Position numbers and translations under genes: made by a program. The notes under the pieces were generated by a model. The model did no database searches. It saw nothing but the letters and a program-made list of their open reading frames with translations, and had not been told where the DNA came from. A DNA stretch of 20,465 nucleotides, taken from a virus. Positions 5,813 through 14,740 of this stretch are shown in pieces (the first letter of the stretch is position 1; each line of letters opens with the position of its first letter). The stretch covers positions 1 to 20,465 of IMG/VR virus record IMGVR_UViG_3300023284_002928; one strand, 5' to 3'.

Positions 5813-8540
5813 ATTTCAACGTTCCACAAAAAATATTGAGAGAAGATTAGCCAAGATAGGAAAACAGATGACGAAAGTGGGCAAGCAGATGTCAATTGCC
5901 GTATCTGCTCCATTGGCATTATTAGGAGGATTAGCTGTTAAGACCTTCGCTGATTTTGAGCAAGAGATGGCAAAAGTACAAGCCGTCTCCGGAGCCACAG
6001 GAAAAACTTTTGATGATTTAAAAAAACTTGCCGAGGATTTGGGCAAGTCTACACGATTTACCGCAGGTGAAGTAGCAAATCTTCAACTTAATTATAGTAA
6101 GTTAGGTTTCGTTCCATCAGAGATACAAAAAATTACAGCATCAACACTTGATTTAGCATTGGCAACTGGTGAGGATTTAGCTGATAGTGCAGAAGTTGCC
6201 GGCGCTACTTTGCGTGGCTTTGGATTGACAGCCGAAGAAATGCCCAGAGTCATTGACGTAATGGCTCTTTCTTTTAGTTCATCAGCTTTAGAACTAACAA
6301 AATTCAAGGATTCCATGAAGACTGTTGCCCCTGTCGCAACAGCTGTTGGAGCAACTTTAGAAGATACCACAGCCACACTTGGTATATTGACAAATGCTGG
6401 TCTTGACGCATCTACCGCTGGGACATCATTGAGAAATATTTTTATAAGATTAAAAAAACAAGGTATAACATGGGACGAGGCAATGAAAAAAATTAGGGGT
6501 TCCAGTGATAAACTAACAACATCTGTGGAATTATTTGGTGTTAAATCAGCAACAGCTGGTCTTATAATAGCAGAGAACGAAGGGGAAATAAGCAAATTAA
6601 CCGTAAGTCTTGAAAATGCAGAGGGCTCCGCTAAAAAGATGGCAAAGATTATGGATGCTACCCTGAAAGGATCAATGCTCAAAGTAAAATCAGCATTAGA
6701 GGGATTGGCAATTTCCTTTGGTCAAGTGCTTGCTCCAACCGTAAAATTCATAGGCGAAAAGATAGCAATACTCGCAAATAAGTTTGAGGCATTATCACCT
6801 ACAACAAAGAAATTTGTCCTTATAGCTGCTGGAATAGCAGCCGCTATTGGTCCTGCATTGGTCGCCCTGGGCTTTTTGGCGACAACTATTCTTCCTGCTC
6901 TCATATCTGGTTTTGCAATATTGACTGGTCCCATAGGATTAGTGATATTAGCAGTAGCCGCATTAACTGCTGGCATCATAGCATTTAGCAGAGAATCTAA
7001 AAAGGCAAGGAATATTCAGGAACTGATGAATGATGTTAGTAAAGATGCCCAAAAAGCCATCACAAGTGAAGTAATAGAATTGAGAAAGTTATTAAGAATA
7101 GCAGAGGATGAGAGATTGTCAAAAGATGACAGATTAAAAGCGATAAAAAAACTTAATGAGATTTCGCCAGAATACCTGGGCAATTTGACTTTGGAGAATA
7201 TCAAAACAGATGACGCAAGAATAGCTACTGAAAAATATAGGGATGCTATTTTGGCAAAGGCAAAAGCACAGGCAACAAGCAATAAAATAAGCAAACTTAC
7301 AGAGGAATTATTAGAAATAGAACTTAAAGAGACGGAGGAATTTATAAGTTTTTTTGAAAAAATGGCTGGTGGATTTGCCACTTCAAAAGAACAACTGGCA
7401 AAATTCAATGAAGAATTAGAAAATAAAGCTATTGAAAGGAAGGCAACAGAAGTCAAAAGATTGGGGGATGAGATAAATAGATTAATCACAATAGAATTCG
7501 CTGCGGAGACAAGCACCGATAATTTAACTACAAGCACCGATGATTTAACAAAAGCCGATAAAAATCTTACTGATACTATCAGTTCGGGAAATAAAGTTAA
7601 AGAAAAATTCATAGAAGGTACGCTGGGAGCTATTAAAGCACAAATGGCATCTATTGAAAAAGAAAAAGATTTTGCCTCTACAAGAGCAGAAACCATTAAA
7701 ATAGATGAACGTCTTAATGAACTTGAGGAAAAACGTGCAAAAATATTGGGAATAGAAACAAGTGCAATGAAAAAATCACGTGAGGAGGAGGAAAAAAGGC
7801 AAAAAAAAGAAATTGAAATAATAAAATTTACTCCTGAAGAAATGGAAGAATTTGACGTTCCATTTGATAGTAAAAAAATAAAGGAAGAAGCAGAAAAAAT
7901 AAGAGGTGAAACATTAACTATTTTTCAAAAATTAAAAGAAAATTTTGATGGGATTGTTAATAAAATACAAGAAAAATTTCAAGACTTTGCTGAAATTTCA
8001 GGGCAAATATGGGGACAGATAAGCGACATTATTGGTCAAAGCATTGAGAATAAATTGATTAAATTGGAAAATTCACACGCCAGGGAGGTGGAAATGATAG
8101 AAAACTCAAGATTGAGTGAGGAGCAGAAACAGGCAGCTATTCTAAAATTGGATAAAAAAACGGAAAAGGAACGAAAAAAATTATTGAGAAGACAAGCTAT
8201 ATTAGCCAAAATTAATGCAATATTTAATGCAACAATAAATGCAGCAGCTGCGGTTGTCAGAGCATTGGCAACAGGAGGTCCCATATTGGCAGCAATTGTT
8301 GGAGCGTTGGGCGCCATCCAGATAGGCGTAATAGCTTCCCAGCCAATACCTCTCCAGGAAGGTGGCATCATAACACGACCAACAACAGCAATTATTGGAG
8401 AGGCGGGACCGGAGGCAGTTATTCCATTGAGTAAAATGGGAGATATGGGATTTGACAAGGAATTAACGGTTAAGATAACCGCAGAGGATATTGATCTGAT
8501 ATTGAAACGCAGGGAAAAGCGGCTATCCTTTACCTCATAG
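5718..8540 (+). CDS. Tail tape measure protein (TP901-like)
   Basis: A 940-aa protein, the largest in the window, that sets tail length and passes through the tail during ejection. The N-terminus (VVSANTAGFTSGMEKARAS, then LAKIGKQMTKVGKQMSIAVS-APLAL) and the VSGATGKTFDDLKKLAEDLG region match the TP901-type tape measure core. A hydrophobic block at about residues 365-424 (with IGPALVALGF and GPIGLVILAVAAL) could span membranes. Residues 425-850 are charged, mostly coiled-coil helix. The end has QEGGIITRPTTAIIGEAGPE at 879-898, a common tape measure tail. The ATG at 5718 gives the expected N-terminus, although it overlaps the chaperone fusion by 95 nt. The stop at 8540 directly abuts the next ATG. 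Confidence 0.92.
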   Translation: MAGIVSSMTAVVSANTAGFTSGMEKARASTSRFQRSTKNIERRLAKIGKQMTKVGKQMSIAVSAPLALLGGLAVKTFADFEQEMAKVQAVSGATGKTFDDLKKLAEDLGKSTRFTAGEVANLQLNYSKLGFVPSEIQKITASTLDLALATGEDLADSAEVAGATLRGFGLTAEEMPRVIDVMALSFSSSALELTKFKDSMKTVAPVATAVGATLEDTTATLGILTNAGLDASTAGTSLRNIFIRLKKQGITWDEAMKKIRGSSDKLTTSVELFGVKSATAGLIIAENEGEISKLTVSLENAEGSAKKMAKIMDATLKGSMLKVKSALEGLAISFGQVLAPTVKFIGEKIAILANKFEALSPTTKKFVLIAAGIAAAIGPALVALGFLATTILPALISGFAILTGPIGLVILAVAALTAGIIAFSRESKKARNIQELMNDVSKDAQKAITSEVIELRKLLRIAEDERLSKDDRLKAIKKLNEISPEYLGNLTLENIKTDDARIATEKYRDAILAKAKAQATSNKISKLTEELLEIELKETEEFISFFEKMAGGFATSKEQLAKFNEELENKAIERKATEVKRLGDEINRLITIEFAAETSTDNLTTSTDDLTKADKNLTDTISSGNKVKEKFIEGTLGAIKAQMASIEKEKDFASTRAETIKIDERLNELEEKRAKILGIETSAMKKSREEEEKRQKKEIEIIKFTPEEMEEFDVPFDSKKIKEEAEKIRGETLTIFQKLKENFDGIVNKIQEKFQDFAEISGQIWGQISDIIGQSIENKLIKLENSHAREVEMIENSRLSEEQKQAAILKLDKKTEKERKKLLRRQAILAKINAIFNATINAAAAVVRALATGGPILAAIVGALGAIQIGVIASQPIPLQEGGIITRPTTAIIGEAGPEAVIPLSKMGDMGFDKELTVKITAEDIDLILKRREKRLSFTS
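7509..7550 (+). repeat. Two-copy 21-nt tandem repeat inside the tape measure gene
   Basis: ACAAGCACCGATAATTTAAC-T (7509-7529) is followed directly by ACAAGCACCGATGATTTAAC-A (7530-7550), differing at 2 of 21 positions. It encodes TSTDNLT-TSTDDLT, followed by a weaker third unit (KADKNLT). In-frame repeats of 7 residues fit the heptad nature of the coiled coil. Confidence 0.85.
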
Positions 8541-10919
8541 ATGGCATTCGGGAAAAAATTTGATATTAGCTGGTCAGATTTAAGAAAGAAAACTTTCAAG
8601 GCAGAGATACACCAGGACGGTTTTATTGGATCAAGCATCCCAGTAAAGGCAAAAGATACTGTCGTTGAATTAACATGGCAAGAGGACGCCAACCATTTAA
8701 GTCCTGTCAAGCCCTCAACAGCCAATCTACAACTTTATTCAGAGACCGACTTCTTTTTTAAGGAATTTTTTTCTACTAAAGTAGGTGAATATTTTTTAAG
8801 ATTAATACAAGATGGAAACACGTTTTGGGAAGGGCTTATTGTGGATTCCGTGTACAATGAGCCCTATGTGGATGTCCCCTATCCAATAAATCTCAGATTT
8901 TCCTGCGGATTAAGTGAACTAAAAAGCATAGATTATCTGGACGGATCAGGAAATTTTTTGACCGGCTTTGAAAGTCTGCTGACCATCATTCAAAGATGTT
9001 TGAATAAACTCCCCTATAATCTTCGGCTCAAGGAATTAATAAGCGTGTTTGACGACAACATGAACAAGGCAAATAGTACGCTTGCTGAAACATTCATTGA
9101 CAACCTGGTCTTTATAGATGTGGACAATGCCGGCAAGATGGAGGCAAGGAGTTGCAGGTATGTCATAAATGAAATTATGAAGTCAATGGGATGCAGGATA
9201 TTCCAAAGTTCAAGCGATCCAGATACTGCCGGAGCACCTGAGAATGTATGGTGGGTTCAGCGTGTGGAGGAGTTGAGTGGTGAAGCTGCAAGTCAATTGG
9301 ATTACTGGGAATATAACTCAAATGGCATATTAAATAATTCAGGGAAACTGAGTTCCTTGACAAAAACCATAACAAATACAGAGGCGGGCATAACATTCCT
9401 AAACAGCGATGCAGAGTTGGAGATTATCCCAGCGGTAAAGACCATAAAATACACGAGAATATTGCCTTATAATTGGAAAGGCAAAAGGGACAAAAAGGCA
9501 AAGGAAAATTTAGTGATTGATGAAAACTTTTGCTTTTGGATAAAAAATAAAGATACTGGATTGAGTGAAGCATTTGAAAGTAATAAGCCAAAACATTGGT
9601 TTCTAAGTCCTGCCTTGCAAGCATTGACAAATTTCAACGATTTTAACACTGCATCATTAGGCGACGATTATATTCAGAAATTATCTGCCGATGGCGGCCT
9701 TAGATGGGGAACCAACTTAATAAATGCATATAATCCAAAAGACGAAAATTTATTTATGGAGGCACAATTTTTTCCTATTGAAACAGATCCTTATGCTGCG
9801 CCGACTCCAAGAAGCACGCAAGAGATAATTCAGGTTAATAGCGGAGATAAATTAATGTTTATTTATGATGCTGACATTTTTGCTTTTTGGGATATTGACG
9901 AAATTGAGTTTTTAAAACCTCTTTTTGCTTCACTAATATTCAGAATAACCTTAGAAGATATTGCCACAAGCACCGTACATTTTTTTACAGCAAAAGTTGG
10001 AACTGGTGGTATATCTGAGGTTTCTATAAAGTGGGTGACAACAGGATTTAAAAAAATTTCTGTTTTCAATCTTTTAGAGCAAACAAAAACCAAATTTTCA
10101 GGAAGTATTACATCGCCCGTTTTTCCTTTTACAGGAACTGCAAAATTGACATTAAGAATAGAAGCAACTGGTAAATATGATATTACAAAAAATGATGGAA
10201 CTAAAATAGCATTTTTAACAAAAGTTGATTTCAACGAATGCAACCTGAGATATATTGACGCCAAAAATCTTCTTCCCGATTTGACTTGCCCCATTATAGA
10301 AGAAGAAAAAAACATTATACCACAGGAGGAGGAAATACACTTACAGGATTCAGACCTCATTCGTGATAATGATTATCCTATTAATGTGATTTTTGGGGAT
10401 GGTCTTAATGTAGCTTCAACAAGTGCCTTTAAACACAAGGCAAATCCAACTACTTTTATTAATACAAGTGTGTGGAGTCGCAAAAATGCTTCTACGCCTC
10501 CATTTTTTTCAGCAAAAGACATTTTTTTGATTGACGTGCTAAAAAAATTCGTTGCAAATCAAAAGACAATGATAAGCGGAACGCTTTACGGGTTAACGGA
10601 CTTTAATTTTCAGAACATTATCATATCGGACAAATCTGTAAGATATATAATAGATGGGATGGTATGGAATTTAAAGACAGGAGAAAAAAATGTTAAGTTG
10701 CTTGAACTCACCGTAGGAGTTGGATTATTTGTAAGGAGTGTTCAACCAAGCGGGACAGTTCAAGCAATTTCTGAAGTTCCTGGTAACATTGGAAGAAATT
10801 TTGTAGAGGGGGGTCCTATTGATTCAGGCACAATACACATTGGCGGTTCAGTAGGTACAGGAACATTGGCAAGTAATATAGATGGGGATATTGCAGACAT
10901 ATCAAACTATCCATTATAA
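8541..10919 (+). CDS. Tail-tip / distal tail-hub protein
   Basis: A 792-aa protein right after the tape measure, where the distal tail and tail-associated proteins sit. The first ~130 residues are strand-rich: FKAEIHQDGFIG, then VKAKDTVVELTWQ, KVGEYFLRLIQDGNTFWEG, YPINLRFSCGLSELK. They resemble the ring-forming N-terminal part of tail-tip proteins in Bacteroidota prophages. The middle (about 130-290) carries helices such as LLTIIQRCLNKL and YVINEIMKSMGCRIF, then WWVQRVEEL. The 450-600 region is again beta-rich. The C-terminal ~40 residues are glycine-rich (GGPIDSGTIHIGGSVGTGTL), perhaps a contact to the next protein. No peptidase motif was seen. Immediate abutment to the tape measure stop suggests coupled translation. 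The exact equivalence (Dit, Tal or a fusion) is not decided. Confidence 0.7.
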   Translation: MAFGKKFDISWSDLRKKTFKAEIHQDGFIGSSIPVKAKDTVVELTWQEDANHLSPVKPSTANLQLYSETDFFFKEFFSTKVGEYFLRLIQDGNTFWEGLIVDSVYNEPYVDVPYPINLRFSCGLSELKSIDYLDGSGNFLTGFESLLTIIQRCLNKLPYNLRLKELISVFDDNMNKANSTLAETFIDNLVFIDVDNAGKMEARSCRYVINEIMKSMGCRIFQSSSDPDTAGAPENVWWVQRVEELSGEAASQLDYWEYNSNGILNNSGKLSSLTKTITNTEAGITFLNSDAELEIIPAVKTIKYTRILPYNWKGKRDKKAKENLVIDENFCFWIKNKDTGLSEAFESNKPKHWFLSPALQALTNFNDFNTASLGDDYIQKLSADGGLRWGTNLINAYNPKDENLFMEAQFFPIETDPYAAPTPRSTQEIIQVNSGDKLMFIYDADIFAFWDIDEIEFLKPLFASLIFRITLEDIATSTVHFFTAKVGTGGISEVSIKWVTTGFKKISVFNLLEQTKTKFSGSITSPVFPFTGTAKLTLRIEATGKYDITKNDGTKIAFLTKVDFNECNLRYIDAKNLLPDLTCPIIEEEKNIIPQEEEIHLQDSDLIRDNDYPINVIFGDGLNVASTSAFKHKANPTTFINTSVWSRKNASTPPFFSAKDIFLIDVLKKFVANQKTMISGTLYGLTDFNFQNIIISDKSVRYIIDGMVWNLKTGEKNVKLLELTVGVGLFVRSVQPSGTVQAISEVPGNIGRNFVEGGPIDSGTIHIGGSVGTGTLASNIDGDIADISNYPL

Positions 10920-10928
10920 AATAGAATT

Positions 10929-13154
10929 ATGGCTTTATTAGGAAGTTGGCATTTTAACGAAAATGATACGGCGAATGTTCGGGACTATTCCACGAAGGGA
11001 TTGGATAGTACATCTGTTTCAAGTCTGACAATAGTATCTTCAAACAGGGGTTTGGCTGGTAAATTTCAGGTTATAGTTAATGGCGGACCGGTACTAACTA
11101 AAGTAAATTTTGGTGATGTAGGAGAGCCCGGAGCAGACAAATTAGCGATTAATTTTAAACTAAAATTTAATGGAGTTGGGACCGACCAATTTATCATAGA
11201 CAAAAACAATCAATTTAGGGTTGAATTAGTTGGTGCAAGTAATAAGATAAAGTTCAGCGTTTGGATTGGTTCGGTTCAGAAAACTGTATTGTCTACTACT
11301 GTTTTCACTGCTGGTACTTTTTTTCGCTTAATATGTATTTATGATGGCTCAACTATGGAAATAATTGTTGATGGAATATCAGACGCAACAGTCAGTTCAA
11401 TTACAGGAAATGTGGACTCAGGAACAGATGACTTATTGCTTGGACACAAATCAGACAATACTAATGGATTAAAAGCCGATTTGGAAGTCATAGAAATAAG
11501 GGATGCAGATTTAACAACTAATGAAATAGCCACTTTAGATAAAAACATGGGTGGCATTGAAACCACTTTATTAACTAAACACAGTTTTTCGGAAGGGGAT
11601 TTGCTGGAATGGGTGAGTGATATAGCAGGATTATCTAATAGCAGAGTGGTGTGCACACTAAACAAGGATGCCATTACTATTCTACTTATTCCCATTTCAG
11701 GAAGATTTATACCGGGACTAAGATACAGGAGACGTGGCAACCTGTTTGATACGGCGAGACAATGGCTTGCAGAGATTAAAGAAGTTGCTGGTAAGCCCTA
11801 CATTTTTTTTAAGGATAATATTAGCTCATTTGATAGTGATACGCCCGCAGATGATTCCGTGATGGATTTGAGTGGCGTAGATGACAGGGGGGCACTATTG
11901 CCTTCATTGACAGACGCACAGCGTAATCTTATCATAGCTCCCACTGATGGATTGTTGATATTAAACAAGAATGCAGGTGCACTTAATATTGGGTTCAATA
12001 AAAAGTGGAATGACTTATCATTGAGATTTGTGGAACTTCGGATACCGAGTGCTCAGGTATTAACATTTTTTAGTTCTAAGGTGGATTTGATTGCTGCTCC
12101 CGCTTCCGATAAAATAAATGTCATAATAGGAATACCAACTGTTGAGAATGTTTTTAACAGCACTGCATATAGTGATAGCGACGGAGATGGCAAGGCGGCA
12201 GTTCAACTTATTTATGATACAGCTACAAAAGTTCTCTATGAACATTTAGATATTCTACTTGCCACTACGGGTCGTAATTATTTAATGACACCAATAGCAC
12301 CAATAGTAGCAAGTGATAGTCAAATTTTTGCAGGAAAAGCCATTAAAATCACATCCATTCAGGATCAACCCAATGGAGATAGTCCTATAATTATTCGTGC
12401 TTATTATAAGCAAATAGACGCAAGTTCTTTATTCAATAATTTCAGCTTAGATTTTGATGGTGTCAATGAATATTTAACAGTGGCAGATGATGACAGTTTA
12501 AGTTTTGGAGATTTTGTAACGGATAGTCCTTTTAGTATTTTAGCATGGATCAAAATGGATGATGCAACTGCATTTAGAATCATTAATAAAAGAGATGTTG
12601 TAAATATTGAATGGGTTTTTGACATAGAATCATCAGATAAATTATCTTTTGCTGTATTTGATGCCAATGTAAGTAATTTTATAGGAAAACTAAGCACAAA
12701 TACAATTACAGCTGATGAAGGTAGTTGGATATTTCTTGCAGGCACCTATGATGGCAATGGTAGTTTAAGTGGCTTAAACTTATATCGTAATGGAGTTTTA
12801 ATCCCTATGACCAATAATTCAGCAGGGACCTATGTCGCAATGCACAATTTCAATGTTCCGGTACGTATAGGAACTGTTTTATTTGCACCACAGCATTCAA
12901 ATGGTAAAATGTCAATGATACGTATTGTAAATAAAGAATTGTCCGCAGCAGAAATATTGGACGCATACAATAACGGAAAAGTTTTGCATAAAAATAATTT
13001 GAGTTTTAAAGCTAATCTTATAAGTCAATGGGCTATGGGTGATGGCGCCAGCTTTGCGGGTGGCAACTGGACAATACAAGATGATGTGGGAAGCAACGAT
13101 GCTACCAGCGTAAATATGGAGCAAAATGATCGTACTGATGATATTCCTGAGTAA
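10929..13154 (+). CDS. LamG-domain tail protein, putative receptor binding
   Basis: A 741-aa protein, 9 nt after the tail-tip gene. It has two LamG/concanavalin-like regions. Residues 1-205 begin MALLGSWHFNENDTANVRDYS and end with the ADLEVIEIRDADLTTNEIATL strand and helix. Residues about 501-700 have FSLDFDGVNEYLTVADDDS, FSILAWIKMD, WIFLAGTYDG, and a closing IRIVNKELSAAEILDAYNNG. Between them lies a segment with LPSLTDAQRNLIIAPTDGLL, a motif common in Bacteroidota phage surface proteins ('aP..GlliyN'), and a strand-rich stretch with GDGKAAVQLIYD. LamG folds often bind sugars, so adsorption to the host surface is the likely role, but no ligand can be named. No catalytic residues were recognised. 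Confidence 0.75.
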   Translation: MALLGSWHFNENDTANVRDYSTKGLDSTSVSSLTIVSSNRGLAGKFQVIVNGGPVLTKVNFGDVGEPGADKLAINFKLKFNGVGTDQFIIDKNNQFRVELVGASNKIKFSVWIGSVQKTVLSTTVFTAGTFFRLICIYDGSTMEIIVDGISDATVSSITGNVDSGTDDLLLGHKSDNTNGLKADLEVIEIRDADLTTNEIATLDKNMGGIETTLLTKHSFSEGDLLEWVSDIAGLSNSRVVCTLNKDAITILLIPISGRFIPGLRYRRRGNLFDTARQWLAEIKEVAGKPYIFFKDNISSFDSDTPADDSVMDLSGVDDRGALLPSLTDAQRNLIIAPTDGLLILNKNAGALNIGFNKKWNDLSLRFVELRIPSAQVLTFFSSKVDLIAAPASDKINVIIGIPTVENVFNSTAYSDSDGDGKAAVQLIYDTATKVLYEHLDILLATTGRNYLMTPIAPIVASDSQIFAGKAIKITSIQDQPNGDSPIIIRAYYKQIDASSLFNNFSLDFDGVNEYLTVADDDSLSFGDFVTDSPFSILAWIKMDDATAFRIINKRDVVNIEWVFDIESSDKLSFAVFDANVSNFIGKLSTNTITADEGSWIFLAGTYDGNGSLSGLNLYRNGVLIPMTNNSAGTYVAMHNFNVPVRIGTVLFAPQHSNGKMSMIRIVNKELSAAEILDAYNNGKVLHKNNLSFKANLISQWAMGDGASFAGGNWTIQDDVGSNDATSVNMEQNDRTDDIPE

Positions 13155-13157
13155 ATT

Positions 13158-13400
13158 ATGAGAATAAAAAATAAATACATCATTTTGCCAGTAGTATCTT
13201 TGACAGCGGCAAGGGTGGCTTTGATTGTCGGTAAAAAGGCAACGCAGAGAAAGAATATTGCCGGCACCAAATACGTTGTAAAATTACCGGTAAATGTGCA
13301 AACTATTCCAAATGAATTTGCATCTTTGCAGGCATATAATCATAATAATATATTGGTTGAGATAAGAAAACCAGAATGGACTTCGGATGAACTTATTTAA
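13158..13400 (+). CDS. Small unknown protein after the tail module
   Basis: An 80-aa protein beginning 3 nt after the LamG-protein stop. The N-terminal MRIKNKYIILPVVSLTAARVALI is moderately hydrophobic but interrupted by charged residues, so a true membrane segment is doubtful. Further on are KYVVKLPVNVQTIP and LQAYNHNNILVEIRKPEW, which look like short strands. No family was recognised. Tight spacing and codon use like its neighbours argue that it is a real gene, possibly a tail fibre accessory. Confidence 0.6.
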   Translation: MRIKNKYIILPVVSLTAARVALIVGKKATQRKNIAGTKYVVKLPVNVQTIPNEFASLQAYNHNNILVEIRKPEWTSDELI

Positions 13401-13411
13401 AATTTTGAATT

Positions 13412-13570
13412 ATGCTTATACTTGACCATTGGACAGACATGACATTTCATCTGAAAGATGTCATATATATAGGCGGGATTATATTTTCCATAGCAGGAGC
13501 TTATTTTACAATCAAGAGCAATAAGAGGCGGATTTGCAGGTTAGAAAAGAAAGTTTTTAAATTAAAATAA
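13412..13570 (+). CDS. 52-aa single-pass membrane protein
   Basis: ATG at 13412, stop TAA at 13568-13570. One hydrophobic segment, VIYIGGIIFSIAGAYFTI (about residues 17-34), is followed by a strongly basic tail, KSNKRRICRLEKKVFKLK, that looks like a short amphipathic helix. Topology would be N-out, C-in by the positive-inside rule. It lies just before the putative endolysin, so a role in lysis (pinholin or regulator) is possible but not shown. The next ORF starts 2 nt later. Confidence 0.6.
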   Translation: MLILDHWTDMTFHLKDVIYIGGIIFSIAGAYFTIKSNKRRICRLEKKVFKLK

Positions 13571-13571
13571 A

Positions 13572-13652
13572 ATGATATTATTTTTATGCGGTTTCATAGT
13601 GGGATTTTTAATAGGATTGCTTTTACAATTATTTGTAAATGGTAGAGAATAA
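13572..13652 (+). CDS. 26-aa membrane microprotein
   Basis: ATG at 13572, TAA at 13650-13652. Nearly the whole peptide is one membrane helix: LFLCGFIVGFLIGLLLQLFV, then NGRE. It fits exactly between the stop of the 52-aa gene (1 nt away) and the endolysin start (2 nt away), and this tight packing is the main argument for it being translated. GxxxG-like spacing (GFIVGFLIG) could allow helix packing. Function unknown; lysis-related by position. Confidence 0.45.
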   Translation: MILFLCGFIVGFLIGLLLQLFVNGRE

Positions 13653-13654
13653 TT

Positions 13655-14107
13655 ATGGATTATTACATCAAAATAGATCGTTACCTCTATACTGCCAGGA
13701 CTACCATCGGCAGATTATATTTACCAAAAGAGATTATACCTTTTTGTTTTACGCTGGAGGATACGGTACGTGCCCATGGTATTAAGGTGCCAGGGGAAAC
13801 AGCAATACCAGAGGACATTTACAAAATAGATATAAGCATGAGCCGGCGTTTCAAACGATTAATGCCCATGCTTTACACCGAAAGCAACAAGTATGAAATA
13901 AAGACTTACGGTATTAGTTTTAAAGGGGTGCGGTTCCACGGTGGAAATGACCACGGAGACACCAAGGGATGTCCCCTGGTGGCATATAATTATATAAACG
14001 ACACAAAGATACAGGGAACGGCAGAAAAAGAGCTTACAAGCAAGATACAAGAATATCTGCTAAATGGAAATGTATTTGTGAAAATTACTAATTTGCCACA
14101 GGCATGA
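13655..14107 (+). CDS. DUF5675 family protein, putative endolysin
   Basis: A 150-aa protein of the DUF5675 type found in phage lysis clusters. Conserved features are FTLEDTVR (32-39), KVPGETAIPEDIYKI (44-58), the S-x-RFKR-x-MP region (63-71) and the key block GVRFHGGNDHGDTKGCPLV (91-109). That block, with H95, N98, H100, T103 and C106, resembles the histidine/cysteine arrangement of L,D-transpeptidase-like enzymes. Action on peptidoglycan is therefore likely but is an inference from the motif and context. No signal peptide is present, so release would need the neighbouring holin-like proteins. The start at 13655 is 2 nt after the upstream stop. Confidence 0.75.
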   Translation: MDYYIKIDRYLYTARTTIGRLYLPKEIIPFCFTLEDTVRAHGIKVPGETAIPEDIYKIDISMSRRFKRLMPMLYTESNKYEIKTYGISFKGVRFHGGNDHGDTKGCPLVAYNYINDTKIQGTAEKELTSKIQEYLLNGNVFVKITNLPQA

Positions 14108-14134
14108 GGATGAAGGCTGACGAAAACAAACTGT

Positions 14135-14260
14135 ATGATCAATGCTAAAACGTTATACATTTTATTAGAATTTTTTATGGGGACAATGATTACATTTGTA
14201 ATATCATTTTCATTAGCAATACTTTTATTAAATTTGCTGCATGAGTTTTTTATTAATTAA
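14135..14260 (+). CDS. 41-aa membrane protein overlapping no strong neighbour
   Basis: ATG at 14135, TAA at 14258-14260. After MINAKTLYILLEFF it has a long hydrophobic run, MITFVISFSLAILLLNLL (about 18-35), ending HEFFIN. A single membrane helix is clear. It lies between the endolysin and the holin-like gene, so it may be a second holin component or an antiholin. Its existence rests on frame, hydrophobicity and fit to the gap. Confidence 0.5.
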   Translation: MINAKTLYILLEFFMGTMITFVISFSLAILLLNLLHEFFIN

Positions 14261-14273
14261 AACAATAACCATC

Positions 14274-14519
14274 ATGACAAGAATTGGAAAAGTATTAAGG
14301 GGCGTAGGGAAATTCGCCAAAAGAGTAGCCCTGGGAGGGGGGGATATTATACCTCTCAATTTAACAGCCAACAGAGCCGCCTCAGAGGGCGGTGAGGGCA
14401 AGTTTGACTATATTCGCTTAGTAAGCAGTTTAATCTTATTGGTGGGCGTATTGGGCTTCCTATTCGGCAAAGTTACCTGGGAGCAGGTAGAGAACATATT
14501 GGAGTTTCTGAAACAGTAG
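14274..14519 (+). CDS. Holin-like membrane protein
   Basis: An 81-aa protein read from the ATG at 14274. An in-frame ATG at 14241 would add 11 residues, but it lies inside the upstream 41-aa gene. The 14274 start has the TTAATTAAAACAATAACCATC leader, similar to the leaders of the tail tube gene and of the gene at 16578. The N-terminal ~40 residues are basic (RIGKVLRGVGKFAKRVALGG). A membrane helix, LVSSLILLVGVLGFLFG (about 49-65), follows, then an amphipathic helix, TWEQVENILEFLKQ. Similar small proteins next to DUF5675 genes are annotated as holins. It would form membrane holes that let the lysin reach the wall. The exact class is not clear. Confidence 0.6.
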   Translation: MTRIGKVLRGVGKFAKRVALGGGDIIPLNLTANRAASEGGEGKFDYIRLVSSLILLVGVLGFLFGKVTWEQVENILEFLKQ

Positions 14520-14523
14520 ACTA

Positions 14524-14732
14524 ACGGTAGTGGCGGAATAGGTAGACGCTAATTTAGGCGGAGTAGGGTTATAGTCCCGGAGTAACAAACTCGACCCTTG
14601 CCGAATCATCAAAGGGACATGCAGGGTGACTATACGAGTAATCCCTACGGGGGCAGTTAATACTGATTTGGACTTCAATGTTCATGGTAACTTGCTGTCA
14701 TAGCATGCTCTCGTCAAATCCCTGCCTACCGT
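14524..14732 (+). ncRNA. Structured RNA with tRNA-Leu-like ends (interrupted or degenerate tRNA-like element)
   Basis: The 5' end reads ACGGTAG (14524-14530), then TGGCGGAATAGGTAGACGC (14531-14549), almost the bacterial tRNA-Leu D-arm consensus. The 3' end CTACCGT (14726-14732) pairs perfectly with the 5' heptamer like an acceptor stem. A T-arm can be formed from GCAGGGT (14621-14627) and TCAAATCCCTGC (14714-14725), but with an 86-nt insert in the T-loop and a 6-bp stem. The interior has further pairings: GTAGGG (14563-14568) with CCCTAC (14643-14648), TATAGTC (14570-14576) with GACTATA (14628-14634), CCCTT (14595-14599) with AAGGG (14612-14616), and CAGT (14654-14657) with ACTG (14662-14665). 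No proper anticodon arm was found, so it is not an ordinary tRNA. It does not match tmRNA, and I could not fit a group I intron. Confidence 0.5.
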
Positions 14733-14740
14733 TTTATTAA

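Noticed and set aside
7016-7696. 226-codon minus-strand open frame inside the tape measure gene
   Set aside because: It is the antisense of lysine- and glutamate-rich coiled-coil codons, gives a serine/leucine-rich low-complexity protein, and has no promoter or leader. The same holds for the other minus frames under the tail genes (6092-6682, 8036-8725, 9863-10360).
14104-14148. 14-codon frame overlapping the DUF5675 stop
   Set aside because: Too short, no membrane segment or motif, and it overlaps the start of the 41-aa membrane gene.
14524-14732. Ordinary tRNA-Leu, tmRNA or group I intron
   Set aside because: No anticodon arm can be formed next to the D-arm, the T-arm is split by 86 nt, no tag-peptide frame is seen, and the paired segments that resemble the group I P7 strands occur in the wrong order.
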